Part shown: piece by piece, positions 8,504-21,357 of the stretch
Layout: the number at the start of each line of letters is the position of its first letter
Position numbering within the stretch: position 1 is the first letter of the stretch
Program-made: the position numbers and the translations under genes
The notes under the pieces: model-generated
What the model saw: the letters and a program-made list of their open reading frames with translations, nothing else
What the model was told of the DNA's origin: nothing
Databases searched by the model: none
Source: Rhodoferax ferrireducens
GTDB lineage: Bacteria; Pseudomonadota; Gammaproteobacteria; Burkholderiales; Burkholderiaceae_C
Direction: 5' to 3'
Assembly: GCF_003347515.1 (NCBI RefSeq)
Contig: NZ_QEII01000313.1
Coordinates: 28,913 to 92,912, forward strand
Length of the DNA stretch: 64,000 bases

Positions 8504-8959
8504 TTGCTTTCCTTCCTTCATTTGAGCCCGCAAAATACGGGCAAATAGCCAATCCCGGGTGGGTTCGGCCCCTGATGCGCTGTGCGAGGTTTCGCCGTTG
8601 ATTTTGTTGACGGCGATGGAGGTAGTTCTTGTGTTGGATGAGCCAGGCGACCCGCTTGCCGGAGACGAGCACTCTCGGCTGGGACGCACATCATTATTGA
8701 ATTATTAACGCTTCATTAAGTAACATCTGCGTTACAAACGACCTCACTGTTGCGTAACATTTTCGTAACAACTACGTCGGTAAATCCCCATGCTTGGCTC
8801 AATTGCCTTGCCTTGTGTGCGCTAGCGCACGGAGCGTGGCAGGCTTATTCCCTACAGTCTGAAGTGGTTTGCCAACATCACGCCGCTGCCTCCATTTCCC
8901 CGCCTGCAAGTCGACAAGCCCGAGGGTGCTGCTGATTTGAGAAGACCTTGTTTCAGGTC
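8504..8959. other. 456-bp intergenic region between the ice-binding gene and the hybrid kinase
   Basis: The region carries the divergent control sequences of both genes. I see AT-rich stretches near 8690-8720 and the GTAAC repeats listed separately. A 61-codon frame (8750-8935) has no Shine-Dalgarno and no recognisable product. No convincing RNA gene or terminator was seen. Confidence 0.4.
8720..8769. promoter_or_regulatory. Cluster of GTAAC direct and inverted repeats, possible response-regulator sites
   Basis: CGTAAC occurs at 8753-8758 and 8764-8769, exactly 11 bp apart, and GTAAC/GTTAC arms at 8720-8724 and 8731-8735 form an inverted repeat with a 6-bp spacer. Direct repeats one helical turn apart are typical of OmpR-family response regulators. 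Target and regulator are unknown; both flanking genes are candidates. Confidence 0.35.
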
Positions 8960-13102
<4,143 letters not shown>

Positions 13103-13117
13103 CTGAAGGCAATCCCC

Positions 13118-14269
13118 ATGGACGGACTCCGTTACACCCCCCAAGCCACGATCCTGGTCGTCGACGACGCCCCGGATAACCTGGCCCTGATGAGCAGCCT
13201 GCTGAAGCAGGACTTCAAGGTGAAGGTTGCCAGCGATGGCGAGAAGGCGCTGAAGATCGCGGCATCCGAGTGGCCGCCCGACCTGATCCTGCTTGACATC
13301 ATGATGCCAGGCATGGATGGCTATGAGGTATGCCAGCGACTCAAGCACGATCCCAAGACCATGAACATTCCAGTGATCTTCCTCACCGCCAAGGCCGAGG
13401 TAGAGGACGAGAAGAAAGGGCTGGAACTCGGCGCGGTCGATTTCATTTCCAAGCCCATCAGTCCGCCCATCGTCATGGCGCGCGTGAAGAACCATCTGGC
13501 ACTCAAAGCCACGGCTGACTTCCTGCGCGACCAGAACGACTATCTCGAACTTGAGGTGGCGCGGCGCACCGGCGAGGTGACCGCGATCCAGGACGTGACG
13601 ATTCTCATCATGGCGTCGCTGGCCGAGACGCGCGACGCCGACACCGGCAACCATATCCGGCGCACACAGTTCTACGTCAAGGCGCTGGCCGAGCGGCTGC
13701 GCGACCACCCGCGTTTTGCCTGGTTCCTGACCGAGAGCAATATCAAGCTGCTATTCAAGTCGGCGCCGCTGCATGACATCGGCAAGGTGGGTATTCCTGA
13801 TCGCATTCTGCTCAGGCCAGGCCGCTTCGAACCCCACGAGTTCGACATCATGAAGACGCATACGACGCTGGGCTATGACGCCATCGTGCAGGCCGAGCAG
13901 GCACTGGGAATCAACGTCGATTTTCTTTCCTTCGCCAAGTCCATCGCCCTCTCGCACCAGGAAAAGTGGGATGGCAGCGGCTATCCACAGGGGCTCCGTG
14001 GTGACGATATTCCGATTCCGGCACGCCTGATGGCGGTGGCTGATGTCTACGACGCGCTGATCTGCCGCCGCGTGTACAAGAAAGGCATGTCGCACGAAAA
14101 GGCGGTGCAAATCATGATCGAGGGCCGGGGCACGCATTTCGATGCCGACATGATCGACGCCTTTGTCGAGATCCAGGAGGAGTTCCGCGCCATCGCGCAA
14201 CGCTTTGCCGACTCCGATGCGGATGTGGACAAGAAACAGGACTTTCTGGCGCACGCCGACCTGTGCTAG
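13118..14269 (+). CDS. Response regulator with HD-GYP domain (cyclic-di-GMP phosphodiesterase, RpfG-like)
   Basis: 383 aa. N-terminal receiver with acidic pocket VVDDAPDN and phospho-acceptor Asp60 (LLDIMMPG), Lys in ISKPI. The C-terminal HD-GYP domain has the metal-binding pair His219-Asp220 (HDIGKVGIPD) and the HQEKWDGSGYPQGL signature, so an active phosphodiesterase is expected. It starts 15 bp after the hybrid kinase and is probably co-transcribed, making phosphorylation by that kinase's relay likely. Reading together: a membrane signal lowers or tunes c-di-GMP, opposite in sense to the diguanylate cyclase at 31168-32730. Confidence 0.93.
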   Translation: MDGLRYTPQATILVVDDAPDNLALMSSLLKQDFKVKVASDGEKALKIAASEWPPDLILLDIMMPGMDGYEVCQRLKHDPKTMNIPVIFLTAKAEVEDEKKGLELGAVDFISKPISPPIVMARVKNHLALKATADFLRDQNDYLELEVARRTGEVTAIQDVTILIMASLAETRDADTGNHIRRTQFYVKALAERLRDHPRFAWFLTESNIKLLFKSAPLHDIGKVGIPDRILLRPGRFEPHEFDIMKTHTTLGYDAIVQAEQALGINVDFLSFAKSIALSHQEKWDGSGYPQGLRGDDIPIPARLMAVADVYDALICRRVYKKGMSHEKAVQIMIEGRGTHFDADMIDAFVEIQEEFRAIAQRFADSDADVDKKQDFLAHADLC

Positions 14270-14323
14270 CTCAGCGGCTTCAGCCGATGGAAACTGCCGC
14301 CAGAGGGGGCTTGAGCTGACAGG

Positions 14324-15502
14324 TCAGATCAAGCCCGCCGCCTCCTGTGCCGCCACGCGCCCTTCATCGGTGGGCACGACCCACACTTCCACGCGGCTGT
14401 CCGGTTGGTGAATCGCCAGCACCTCGTTGCCGCTGGCCTGCTGATTGAGCAGCGGGTCAATCTGCACCCCCATCCAGCCCAGCCGCTCGCACACATGGGC
14501 GCGCAGCACACTGTCATGCTCGCCAATGCCGCCACTGAAGGCCAGCACATCCAGCCCGCCCAGACAGGCGGCCAGCGCGCCGGATTCGCGCACCACGCGG
14601 TGGGTAAACAGGTCGATCGCCCGCTGAGCGGACGCGCTCCCATCGGCGCGCAGGCGGCGCATGTCGGCGGAGATGCCCGAGACACCGAGCAGGCCGCTTT
14701 GTTTGTACAGCAGGGTTTGCAGCCGGCCATGGTCCCAGCCCTGTTCCATCAGGTACAGCAGCACGCCGGCGTCAAGCGAACCGCTGCGCGTGCCCATCAT
14801 CAGGCCGTCCAGCGCCGAAAAGCCCATGGTGGTGGCGCGGCTGCGCCCGTCCAGAGCGGCGCACAGGCTGGCGCCATTGCCCAGGTGCGCCATCAGCACG
14901 CGGCCGCCGGCCTGGGTGCTGCGCTGCTGCAACACGCCCATGATGTACTGGTAGGACAGGCCGTGAAAACCGTAGCGGCGCACGCCCTGTTCGGCCAGCG
15001 ACTGCGTCAGGGCAAAGCTGTAGTCCACCTCGGGCAGGGTGGCGTGAAAGGCGGTGTCAAAACACGCGACCTGGGGCGTGGCGGGAAACGCTTTTTGAAA
15101 CGCCCGGATGCCCTGCAGATTGTGCGGCTGGTGTAGCGGCGCCAGCGAATTCAATTGCGCCAGCCGGTTCAGCACGTCCTCGGTGACCCGGACGCTGGCC
15201 GAATAATCGCGCCCGCCGTGCACCACGCGGTGGGCAATGACCTGGATGTCGGGAATCGAAGATTTGCGCGTCAGCAGTTCGCTCAGGCTGCGCAGCGCCT
15301 CGTCAAACGGGTCGCCGGCCGTGGCGGGCAACGGCAGGTTCTTCTTCTGGCCCTGAAAAGTCCAGTCCAGCACCGGCGCGCCGCCGGGCTCCAGGCCCTG
15401 GATGCAGCCGGTGAGCACGCTGGGCTGCACCGCGCCATCTTGCAGCGTGTGGATGGAAAACTTCAGCGTGGAGGAGCCGGCATTGACGGCAAGAATGGCC
15501 AT
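14324..15502 (-). CDS. ackA: Acetate kinase (acetate/propionate family)
   Basis: 392 aa, normal family length. N-terminal NAGSSTLKF phosphate-binding motif, HRVVHGG, HLGNGASLCA and the MGFSALDGLMMGTRSG segment; GGIGEHDSVLRAHVCERLGW near the C-terminus. It converts acetyl phosphate and ADP to acetate and ATP in the cytosol. It lies 11 bp after the MaoC-phosphotransacetylase gene, which supplies the acetyl (or acyl) phosphate. Propionate or butyrate may also be used; the sequence does not decide. Confidence 0.95.
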   Translation of the reverse strand: MAILAVNAGSSTLKFSIHTLQDGAVQPSVLTGCIQGLEPGGAPVLDWTFQGQKKNLPLPATAGDPFDEALRSLSELLTRKSSIPDIQVIAHRVVHGGRDYSASVRVTEDVLNRLAQLNSLAPLHQPHNLQGIRAFQKAFPATPQVACFDTAFHATLPEVDYSFALTQSLAEQGVRRYGFHGLSYQYIMGVLQQRSTQAGGRVLMAHLGNGASLCAALDGRSRATTMGFSALDGLMMGTRSGSLDAGVLLYLMEQGWDHGRLQTLLYKQSGLLGVSGISADMRRLRADGSASAQRAIDLFTHRVVRESGALAACLGGLDVLAFSGGIGEHDSVLRAHVCERLGWMGVQIDPLLNQQASGNEVLAIHQPDSRVEVWVVPTDEGRVAAQEAAGLI

Positions 15503-15513
15503 GGCTCTGCTTC

Positions 15514-16935
15514 TTACCAGGGTTGGCGCGGCTGGTCGCGCCGGGCGTTGTGGGCGGCCAGCTGGGCCAGCAGCGCCGAGGCGACCCGGTTCATGGGGCC
15601 GTCGGCCCGGCTGGTCAGGGCGATCGGCACGCGCGCGCCCAGCACCAGGCCAGCGCCGCTGGCACCCGCCAGGTACTCCAGCTGCTTGGCCAGCATATTG
15701 CCCGACTCCAGATCCGGCACCACCAGAATGTCGGCGTCGCCGGCCACGGCCGATTCGATGTGTTTGACCTGGGCGGCGTGCAGCGAGATGGCGTTATCAA
15801 ACGCCAGCGGGCCATCCAGGATGCCGCCCTTGATCTGGCCCCGGTCCGCCATCTTGCACAGCGCGGCAGCGTCGAGGGTGGAGGGAATATTGGGGTTGAC
15901 GGTTTCCACCGCCGACAGAATGGCGACCTTGGGGGTTGCCACGCCCATGATGCGGGCGAAGTCGATGGCGTTCTGGATGATGTCGACCTTCTCCGCCAGG
16001 GTCGGGCGGATGTTGAGCGCGGCGTCGGTGATCAACAACGGCTTGGGGTACAGCGGCACATCAAAGCGGAACACATGCGACATGCGCCGCCCGGTGCGCA
16101 AGGCGGGCTGGGCCAGCACGGCGTGAATCAGCTCGTCGGTGTGCAGGCTGCCTTTCATCAACACCTCGACCTCGCCTTTGGCCGCCATGTCGGCGGCCAG
16201 TTCGGCGGATGCGTGGCTGTGCGACGCGGGGATGATCTCGACGCCGCTCAGGTCAATGCCGGCCTCTTGCGCCAGGTGGCGGATGCGGAGCTCCGGGCCA
16301 ATCAGCACTGGCACGATCAGGCCATAGCGGGCCGAGTCCATGGCGCCGCTGAGCGATTCGGCATCGCAAGGGTGCACCACGGCACAGCGCACCGCGTCCA
16401 GACCTTTGCTGCGCGCCAGCAGCTCCTTGAAGCGGGCTTCCGGGTCAAACAACTGAATCAGCGGCGCATTGACGCGCGGCAAGCGCACCTTGACCGAGGG
16501 CGCCAACACCTTGGCCGTGCCGAAGAGCACGCGATCACCCTTCTGGTTGACGACTTCGCAATCGAGTTCAAGCCGCTTTTTGGCGTCGTCCTTGCTCACC
16601 ACCGTGGCGGTCACGGTGAGCGTGTCGCCGATGCGTACCGGCTTGGTGAAATGCAGCACTTGCTCCAGATAAATCGTGCCGGGACCGGGAAACTGCGTGC
16701 CCAGCAAGGCCGAGATCAGGGCACCGCCCCACATGCCGTGGGCGATGACGCCGTGGAACAAGGTGTCGTTGGCGTATTCGGCGTTCAGGTGCGCCGGATT
16801 GGTGTCGCCCGAAACGGCGGCAAAAGCCTGGATGTCGGCCAGCGTCAGGGTGCGCAGCAGGCGGGCGCTCTGGCCTACGCTGATCTCGTCGTAAGTGATG
16901 TTTTCGATCAGGTCGGTGTTGACGGTGAAATTCAT
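15514..16935 (-). CDS. Bifunctional enoyl-CoA hydratase (MaoC-like)/phosphate acetyl- or butyryltransferase
   Basis: 473 aa fusion. The N-terminal 150 residues are a MaoC hot-dog domain: the sequence around AAVSGDTNPAHLN and FHGVIAHGMWGGAL holds the hydratase Asp/His pair of R-specific enoyl-CoA hydratases. Residues about 165-470 form a Pta/Ptb-type acyltransferase domain. This fused architecture is common in Burkholderiales. It could interconvert acyl-CoA and acyl phosphate, and supply R-3-hydroxyacyl-CoA for PHA synthesis. The operon order fabI, this gene, ackA supports a fatty-acyl/acetate overflow role. Which acyl chain it prefers cannot be read. Confidence 0.9.
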   Translation of the reverse strand: MNFTVNTDLIENITYDEISVGQSARLLRTLTLADIQAFAAVSGDTNPAHLNAEYANDTLFHGVIAHGMWGGALISALLGTQFPGPGTIYLEQVLHFTKPVRIGDTLTVTATVVSKDDAKKRLELDCEVVNQKGDRVLFGTAKVLAPSVKVRLPRVNAPLIQLFDPEARFKELLARSKGLDAVRCAVVHPCDAESLSGAMDSARYGLIVPVLIGPELRIRHLAQEAGIDLSGVEIIPASHSHASAELAADMAAKGEVEVLMKGSLHTDELIHAVLAQPALRTGRRMSHVFRFDVPLYPKPLLITDAALNIRPTLAEKVDIIQNAIDFARIMGVATPKVAILSAVETVNPNIPSTLDAAALCKMADRGQIKGGILDGPLAFDNAISLHAAQVKHIESAVAGDADILVVPDLESGNMLAKQLEYLAGASGAGLVLGARVPIALTSRADGPMNRVASALLAQLAAHNARRDQPRQPW

Positions 16936-16977
16936 GGCAGTTTTTGTTCTTGCAAGCAGTGCTTGGTGTGGCGGGGG

Positions 16978-17757
16978 TCAGGCGACGGCGTGGCAGCCGG
17001 CATCGACATAAATGGTCTGACCCGTCATGCCCGAGGAGGCATCGGTACAGAGAAAGGTGCAGAGCTGGGCGATCTCAAGCAGCGTCACCAGCCGGCCCAG
17101 CGGGGCCTTGCGGATGGCGGTGTCCATCAATTCGTCGAACGCGGCAATGCCGGAGGCAGCACGGGTCAAGATGGGGCCGGGCGACACCGCATGCACCCGG
17201 ATCCGCTGGGGCCCGAGTTCCAGCGCCATGTAGCGCACCATCGATTCCAGCGCGGCTTTCACCGGACCCATCAGGCCGTAGTGGGGAACGGCTTCGTCGG
17301 CGCCGAGATAGGTCATGGTCAGCAGGCTGCCGCCATCAAGCATGTGCGGCGCACAGAGTTTGGCCAGCGTGGCAAACGAGTGGCACGACACCTCCATGGC
17401 GCGGGCAAAGCCGGTGCTGCTGCTGTCAATCACCTGACCATGCAGGTCTTCCAGCGGCGCCCAGGCGATGGAGTGCACCACAAAATCGAGTCGGCCCAGT
17501 TTGGCGACGGCGTGGTCCACCAGCGCCTGCAACTCACCGGGCTGTTCGACGTCGCACGGCATGAGGTCAATCCCCGCCGCGCGGGTCAGCGGCTCGACAA
17601 AGCGCACGGCCTTGGCGTTCAGGCACGAGGCCACCACCTCGGCACCTTGCTGACGCGCCATTTGGGCAGCGCCCCAGGCGATGCTGTGTTCATTGGCCAG
17701 GCCCAGGATCAGGCCTTTTTTGCCGGCGAGGCTGAAGGGAGGAGGGTTGGTTGTCAT
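16978..17757 (-). CDS. fabI: Enoyl-[acyl-carrier-protein] reductase (FabI-like)
   Basis: 259 aa short-chain dehydrogenase. The FabI-style start GLILGLANEHSIAWGAA replaces the usual TGxxxGxG of the superfamily, and the active site has Tyr and Lys spaced six residues apart (HYGLMGPVKAALE). Further FabI marks are VHSIAWAP and RVHAVSPGPI. It reduces enoyl-ACP with NAD(P)H in the last step of fatty-acid elongation. It lies within a storage/acetate cluster rather than with fab genes, so it may be a second, specialised copy; a housekeeping fabI elsewhere cannot be excluded or confirmed from this window. Confidence 0.88.
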   Translation of the reverse strand: MTTNPPPFSLAGKKGLILGLANEHSIAWGAAQMARQQGAEVVASCLNAKAVRFVEPLTRAAGIDLMPCDVEQPGELQALVDHAVAKLGRLDFVVHSIAWAPLEDLHGQVIDSSSTGFARAMEVSCHSFATLAKLCAPHMLDGGSLLTMTYLGADEAVPHYGLMGPVKAALESMVRYMALELGPQRIRVHAVSPGPILTRAASGIAAFDELMDTAIRKAPLGRLVTLLEIAQLCTFLCTDASSGMTGQTIYVDAGCHAVA

Positions 17758-17859
17758 GAAAATATTCCAGGTGAGGGATGCAGTGCGGGGTAGCCAGGGG
17801 ACCTTGCGGATGCCCCGGCCAGCTTGCCCATTGGAGGCGTGCCGCTTGACAAGCGTGTG

Positions 17860-18297
17860 TCAGGACTCGTTGAACAGGCGGTCCAGGTTGATGCCATCGG
17901 CGCCGGGCTTGAAACCTGCGCGCGTCAAGTGCGCCTCGGCCTCGACCAGTATCCGTCGGGTAGCACTCACACCCACCTCGTCCACGTAGCGCGTTTCGAC
18001 GCCATAACGCAGCACCAGCAGGCCGCGCAATTCTTCCCACAGGTGGGCGACACGGCGCTCCGAACTCGAATCGGTGCGGGAGGCCCCGCGGCGATCCAGC
18101 GTGACCCGGCGCTCCTGCGACACCCGCACGACCTGATGCCGGCTCATCACGCGGACCACCTCGTCGTCACTCTTGAGGGAGACGCCCAACCCAATGGCCA
18201 GACGGGCAATACGGGCGTTGAGCGCTTCAAAAGACGATTCCATGTGGTGCAGGCGCTGGATCTGCGGATCACTTTCCGGCAGCGGATCAGTCGGCAT
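17860..18297 (-). CDS. Conserved hypothetical protein, PHA-cluster
   Basis: 145 aa, no recognised domain. Soluble and charged, with helical segments: an early HHMESSFEALNARIARLAIGLGV helix, an Arg-rich central part (SQERRVTLDRRGASR, SSSERRVAHLWEELR), and a C-terminal Asp/Gly-rich tail ending LDRLFNES. Its start lies 11 bp inside the end of the PHA synthase gene, so the two are translationally coupled. A granule-associated or regulatory partner of the synthase is a guess from position alone. Confidence 0.65.
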   Translation of the reverse strand: MPTDPLPESDPQIQRLHHMESSFEALNARIARLAIGLGVSLKSDDEVVRVMSRHQVVRVSQERRVTLDRRGASRTDSSSERRVAHLWEELRGLLVLRYGVETRYVDEVGVSATRRILVEAEAHLTRAGFKPGADGINLDRLFNES

Positions 18298-20125
18298 AAC
18301 GCACCATTACATAGTCACCCGGGGCGTCGCACAGCACGTCCGCGGGCTTGATGACAGGCGGCTTCACCGGCTTGCCGGAACGCTCTTGCAGCCAGGCGTG
18401 CATGGCTTCCCACCACGAACCTTCAAACAGTGGCGCCTTGGCGACCCATTCGTCGGGTTCGAGCCCAATCTGGTCTTTTTCCGTGACGTCCATTTGGTAG
18501 CTGCGGTGGGCATGCCCAGGCTCGGAAACGATGCCCGCGTTGTGCCCCCCGGCGGCCAGAATGAAGGTGATCTGGGTATCGGTAAGCTGGTGGATCTTGT
18601 AGACCGACTGCCAGGGCGAGACGTGATCACGCACGGTGCCCACCACCAGCATGGGGGCTTTGATGTCCATCAGCGTCACCCCCACGCCGCCCACGCGGTA
18701 GTGGCCCGAGGCCAGCGCATTGTTCAGGAACAGCGAGGACAGGTATTCCGAGTGCATGCGCTCCGGCAGGCGCGTGAGGTCGGCATTCCAGCTCATCATG
18801 TCGTTGCCGACCTCGTCCTGGCCCAGCAGGTAGCGGCGCGTGTTGCGCGACCAGATCAGGTCGCGCGAATTCAAGAACTGGAAGGAACCGGCCATCTGCC
18901 GGCCCGACAGGTAACCGGTGCGCGCCATGGCCTGGCGCAGTGTGTTGAGCTGGTCATCGTCAATAAAAACACCCAGTTCACCGGGTTCGCTGAAGTCGGT
19001 CGACGCCGCCAGCAAGGTGACGGTGGCAAGTTCGGGCAAGGTGTCCAGCGCAATGCCATCTTCCTGTCGGCGATGGGGGTTGCGCCCGCGCACCCGGCTT
19101 TGTGAATCTGGCCCGTCATGACCCAGCGCCGCAGCGACAATGGCCAGGAAGGTGCCGCCCAAGCAGTAACCCAAAGCGTGAATGCGGGATGCGCCGGTGC
19201 GCAATTTCACCGCCGCCATGGCCTCCATCACGCCCATCTGCAGGTAATCATGCATGCCCAGGTCACGGTCGGAGGCATCGGGGTTGCGCCATGAAATCAT
19301 GAACACCGTGTGCCCCTGTCCGACCAGGTAGCGCACCATGGAGTTGGCGGGCGACAAATCCAGGATGTAATACTTCATGATGCATGAAGGCACGATCAGC
19401 AGTGGCTCGGGATACACCTTGTCCGTGGTGGGGGTGTACTGGATCAGCTCGATCAGGTGGTTGCGAAACACCACCTTGCCCGGCGTCACCGCCACGTCCT
19501 TGCCGACCTCGAAATCCAGTGGGTGGAGCCTATCGCCATCGACGATGCGACGGGCCTTCTGGTATTCCATCAGGTCCTTGGCATAGCTTTGGTAGCCACG
19601 GAGCCAACTCAAGCCCAGGGTCTCCCGGCCTTTTTTGAGCACTTCGGGATTGGTGGTGGGCCAGTTCGACGGCGCCAGCGCGTCCAGGGCCTGGCGATTG
19701 AAAAAGCTCACCATGTGCTGGTGGTGACTGGACACACCGTCGACGTGGGTGGACTCACGCCACCAGGTCTCGCTGGCCTTGAAACTCTCCTTCAGGGCGT
19801 TGAAGGGCCACTTGGCCCAGCCGGGGTCACTGAAGCGTGGGTCCATGTCGGGCACCGGCTTGTCATCGGCATCGACGCCTGGCGCGCAGGGCAGGGAATT
19901 CCTCAAGGCCTGTTGTGAAAGCGCCGCCGCTTGCTGGGCCAGCAGCAGCTGCCGGCCGGGCGAAGTGGCCAAATGCATGGCCCAGTCCGCATAAGCCAAG
20001 GTCAGCGAAATGGGAGACAAGCCCAGGTTGGCCTTGGCCAGTTGCGCATGAAAAGCTTCGTCGATGGACTTGGCAACGTCGCGTTGCCGTTCAAGCGGCA
20101 AGACGGGTGAAGTTGGTTTTTCCAT
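18287..20125 (-). CDS. phaC: Class I-type poly(3-hydroxyalkanoate) synthase family protein
   Basis: 612 aa. The lipase-like box is GYCLGG with catalytic Cys321; Asp (GTVRDHVSPW) and His (AAGGHNAGIVS) complete the triad of PHA synthases. The N-terminal half shows the family's WWRESTHVDG, FFNRQALDALAPSNWP and MISWRNPDASDRDLG motifs. Just after the box is an odd hydrophilic insertion (about 333-360: HDGPDSQSRVRGRNPHRRQEDG) not expected in canonical class I enzymes. It polymerises 3-hydroxyacyl-CoA at the granule surface. It is the first gene of the leftward cluster, and the FNR-type box at 20223-20236 lies 98 bp upstream. A canonical phaCAB operon is not in this window, so this is probably a secondary synthase. 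Confidence 0.88.
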   Translation of the reverse strand: MEKPTSPVLPLERQRDVAKSIDEAFHAQLAKANLGLSPISLTLAYADWAMHLATSPGRQLLLAQQAAALSQQALRNSLPCAPGVDADDKPVPDMDPRFSDPGWAKWPFNALKESFKASETWWRESTHVDGVSSHHQHMVSFFNRQALDALAPSNWPTTNPEVLKKGRETLGLSWLRGYQSYAKDLMEYQKARRIVDGDRLHPLDFEVGKDVAVTPGKVVFRNHLIELIQYTPTTDKVYPEPLLIVPSCIMKYYILDLSPANSMVRYLVGQGHTVFMISWRNPDASDRDLGMHDYLQMGVMEAMAAVKLRTGASRIHALGYCLGGTFLAIVAAALGHDGPDSQSRVRGRNPHRRQEDGIALDTLPELATVTLLAASTDFSEPGELGVFIDDDQLNTLRQAMARTGYLSGRQMAGSFQFLNSRDLIWSRNTRRYLLGQDEVGNDMMSWNADLTRLPERMHSEYLSSLFLNNALASGHYRVGGVGVTLMDIKAPMLVVGTVRDHVSPWQSVYKIHQLTDTQITFILAAGGHNAGIVSEPGHAHRSYQMDVTEKDQIGLEPDEWVAKAPLFEGSWWEAMHAWLQERSGKPVKPPVIKPADVLCDAPGDYVMVRYAD

Positions 20126-20222
20126 AGCAATGACCTTGAATCCTGTGGGATGGGAGAAGTTCTAGTATGCACGGGTAAACCCCATATCACCTGACACAAG
20201 TGGTAACACAAAACCCATAATA

Positions 20223-20236
20223 TTGATTCAGATCAA
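20223..20236. promoter_or_regulatory. FNR/ANR-type binding site
   Basis: TTGAT-TCAG-ATCAA, a complete match to the FNR consensus TTGATNNNNATCAA. It lies in the divergent region between the PHA synthase (98 bp away) and the hydroxybutyryl-CoA dehydrogenase (130 bp away). Either or both could respond to oxygen loss. No good -10 was found at the class II distance on either side, so the mode of action is open. Confidence 0.65.
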
Positions 20237-20365
20237 CTTTTGAAACCACCATTTCTCGCAATGTTCATCCGCAGCGCCGAAACGACGCTTGACGCTGAAA
20301 CCTGAAAATGCGAACAAAGGCGCGACCGTTAAGATTGGTTTTTTAATTGATTGGAGTCCTTCAGC

Positions 20366-21214
20366 ATGAATATCACCACCGTCGGCATCATCGGTGCAGG
20401 CACCATGGGTAACGGCATTGCGCAGGCCTGCGCCGTGTCCGGCATCAACGTCGTGATGATTGACATTTCTGACGCTGCCGTGGCCAAAGGTATTGCCACC
20501 GTCTCAGGTAGTCTGGACCGGTTGCTGAAAAAGGAAAAAATCACTGTTGCCGATAAGGACACAGCCCTGGCCCGGATCAAGGGCAGCACGAGCTACGACG
20601 ACCTCAAGGCGGCCCAATTGGTCATTGAAGCGGCGACCGAAAATTACGATCTGAAAGTGAAAATCCTGAAGCAGATCGACGCCGTGGTGGCACCGGACGT
20701 CATCGTGGCGACCAACACCTCGTCCATCTCGATCACCAAGCTGGCGGCCGTCACCACGCGCGCCGACCGCTTTATCGGCATGCACTTCTTCAACCCGGTG
20801 CCCATGATGGCACTGGTCGAAATCATCCGCGGCCTGCAGACCAGCGACGCGACCCATGCCGCCGTGCACGCCATGGCCACCGCCCTGGGCAAGACGCCGA
20901 TCACGGTGAAGAATGCGCCGGGCTTCGTGGTCAACCGCATCCTGGTCCCGATGATCAACGAAGCTTTCTTTGTCCTGGCCGAAGGCCTGGCCACGCCAGA
21001 GGATATCGATGCCGGCATGAAACTCGGCTGCAACCAGCCGATTGGCCCACTGGCATTGGCCGACATGATCGGTCTGGATGTGTGCCTGGCGGTGATGGAC
21101 GTGTACTTGAGCGAGTATGGCGACAGCAAATACCGGCCCTGCCCCTTGCTCAAGGAAATGGTGGCGGCCGGCCGTCTGGGACGCAAGACGGGTCAGGGCG
21201 TTTACAAGTATTGA
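20366..21214 (+). CDS. hbd: 3-hydroxybutyryl-CoA dehydrogenase
   Basis: 282 aa from ATG 20366 (GGAG 10 nt upstream). N-terminal Rossmann fold GIIGAGTMGNGIAQ; the 3-hydroxyacyl-CoA dehydrogenase active site is seen in FIGMHFFNPVPMMALVEII (His-Glu) and the VNRILVPMINEA helix; it ends GRKTGQGVYKY as in the family. It interconverts acetoacetyl-CoA and 3-hydroxybutyryl-CoA with NAD(P). Its divergent partner is the PHA synthase cluster, and the two share the FNR-type box, so a joint role in C4-acyl-CoA metabolism is likely. Confidence 0.95.
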   Translation: MNITTVGIIGAGTMGNGIAQACAVSGINVVMIDISDAAVAKGIATVSGSLDRLLKKEKITVADKDTALARIKGSTSYDDLKAAQLVIEAATENYDLKVKILKQIDAVVAPDVIVATNTSSISITKLAAVTTRADRFIGMHFFNPVPMMALVEIIRGLQTSDATHAAVHAMATALGKTPITVKNAPGFVVNRILVPMINEAFFVLAEGLATPEDIDAGMKLGCNQPIGPLALADMIGLDVCLAVMDVYLSEYGDSKYRPCPLLKEMVAAGRLGRKTGQGVYKY

Positions 21215-21273
21215 GTACCAGCGGCCCGGCTATCGCGCAAGCGAATGCCGGGCTTTCAGGGCTGTTGGCGGGG

Positions 21274-21341
21274 TTATCCAGCTTGTGGATAAATTCTTGA
21301 TAAATTACAATCCAAGGCGCAGTAATTTAAAACTATCCACA
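21274..21341. promoter_or_regulatory. DnaA boxes upstream of dnaA
   Basis: A perfect box on the minus strand at 21284-21292 (TGTGGATAA), a one-mismatch box on the plus strand at 21333-21341 (CTATCCACA) and a weaker TTATCCAGC at 21274-21282. AT-rich DNA lies between them. The set fits dnaA autoregulation. The whole gap is only 143 bp, small for an origin; a stronger origin candidate is at 30720-31003. Confidence 0.7.
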
Positions 21342-21357
21342 GAAACCTATACCAATA

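Noticed and set aside
8750..8935. 61-codon frame before the hybrid kinase
   Set aside because: No ribosome binding site, no family, and it overlaps the likely regulatory repeats.
15523..17793. 756-codon plus-strand frame opposite fabI and maoC-pta
   Set aside because: It runs across two genes and their gap with low-complexity Gly/His/Gln-rich composition; the minus-strand genes are clear.
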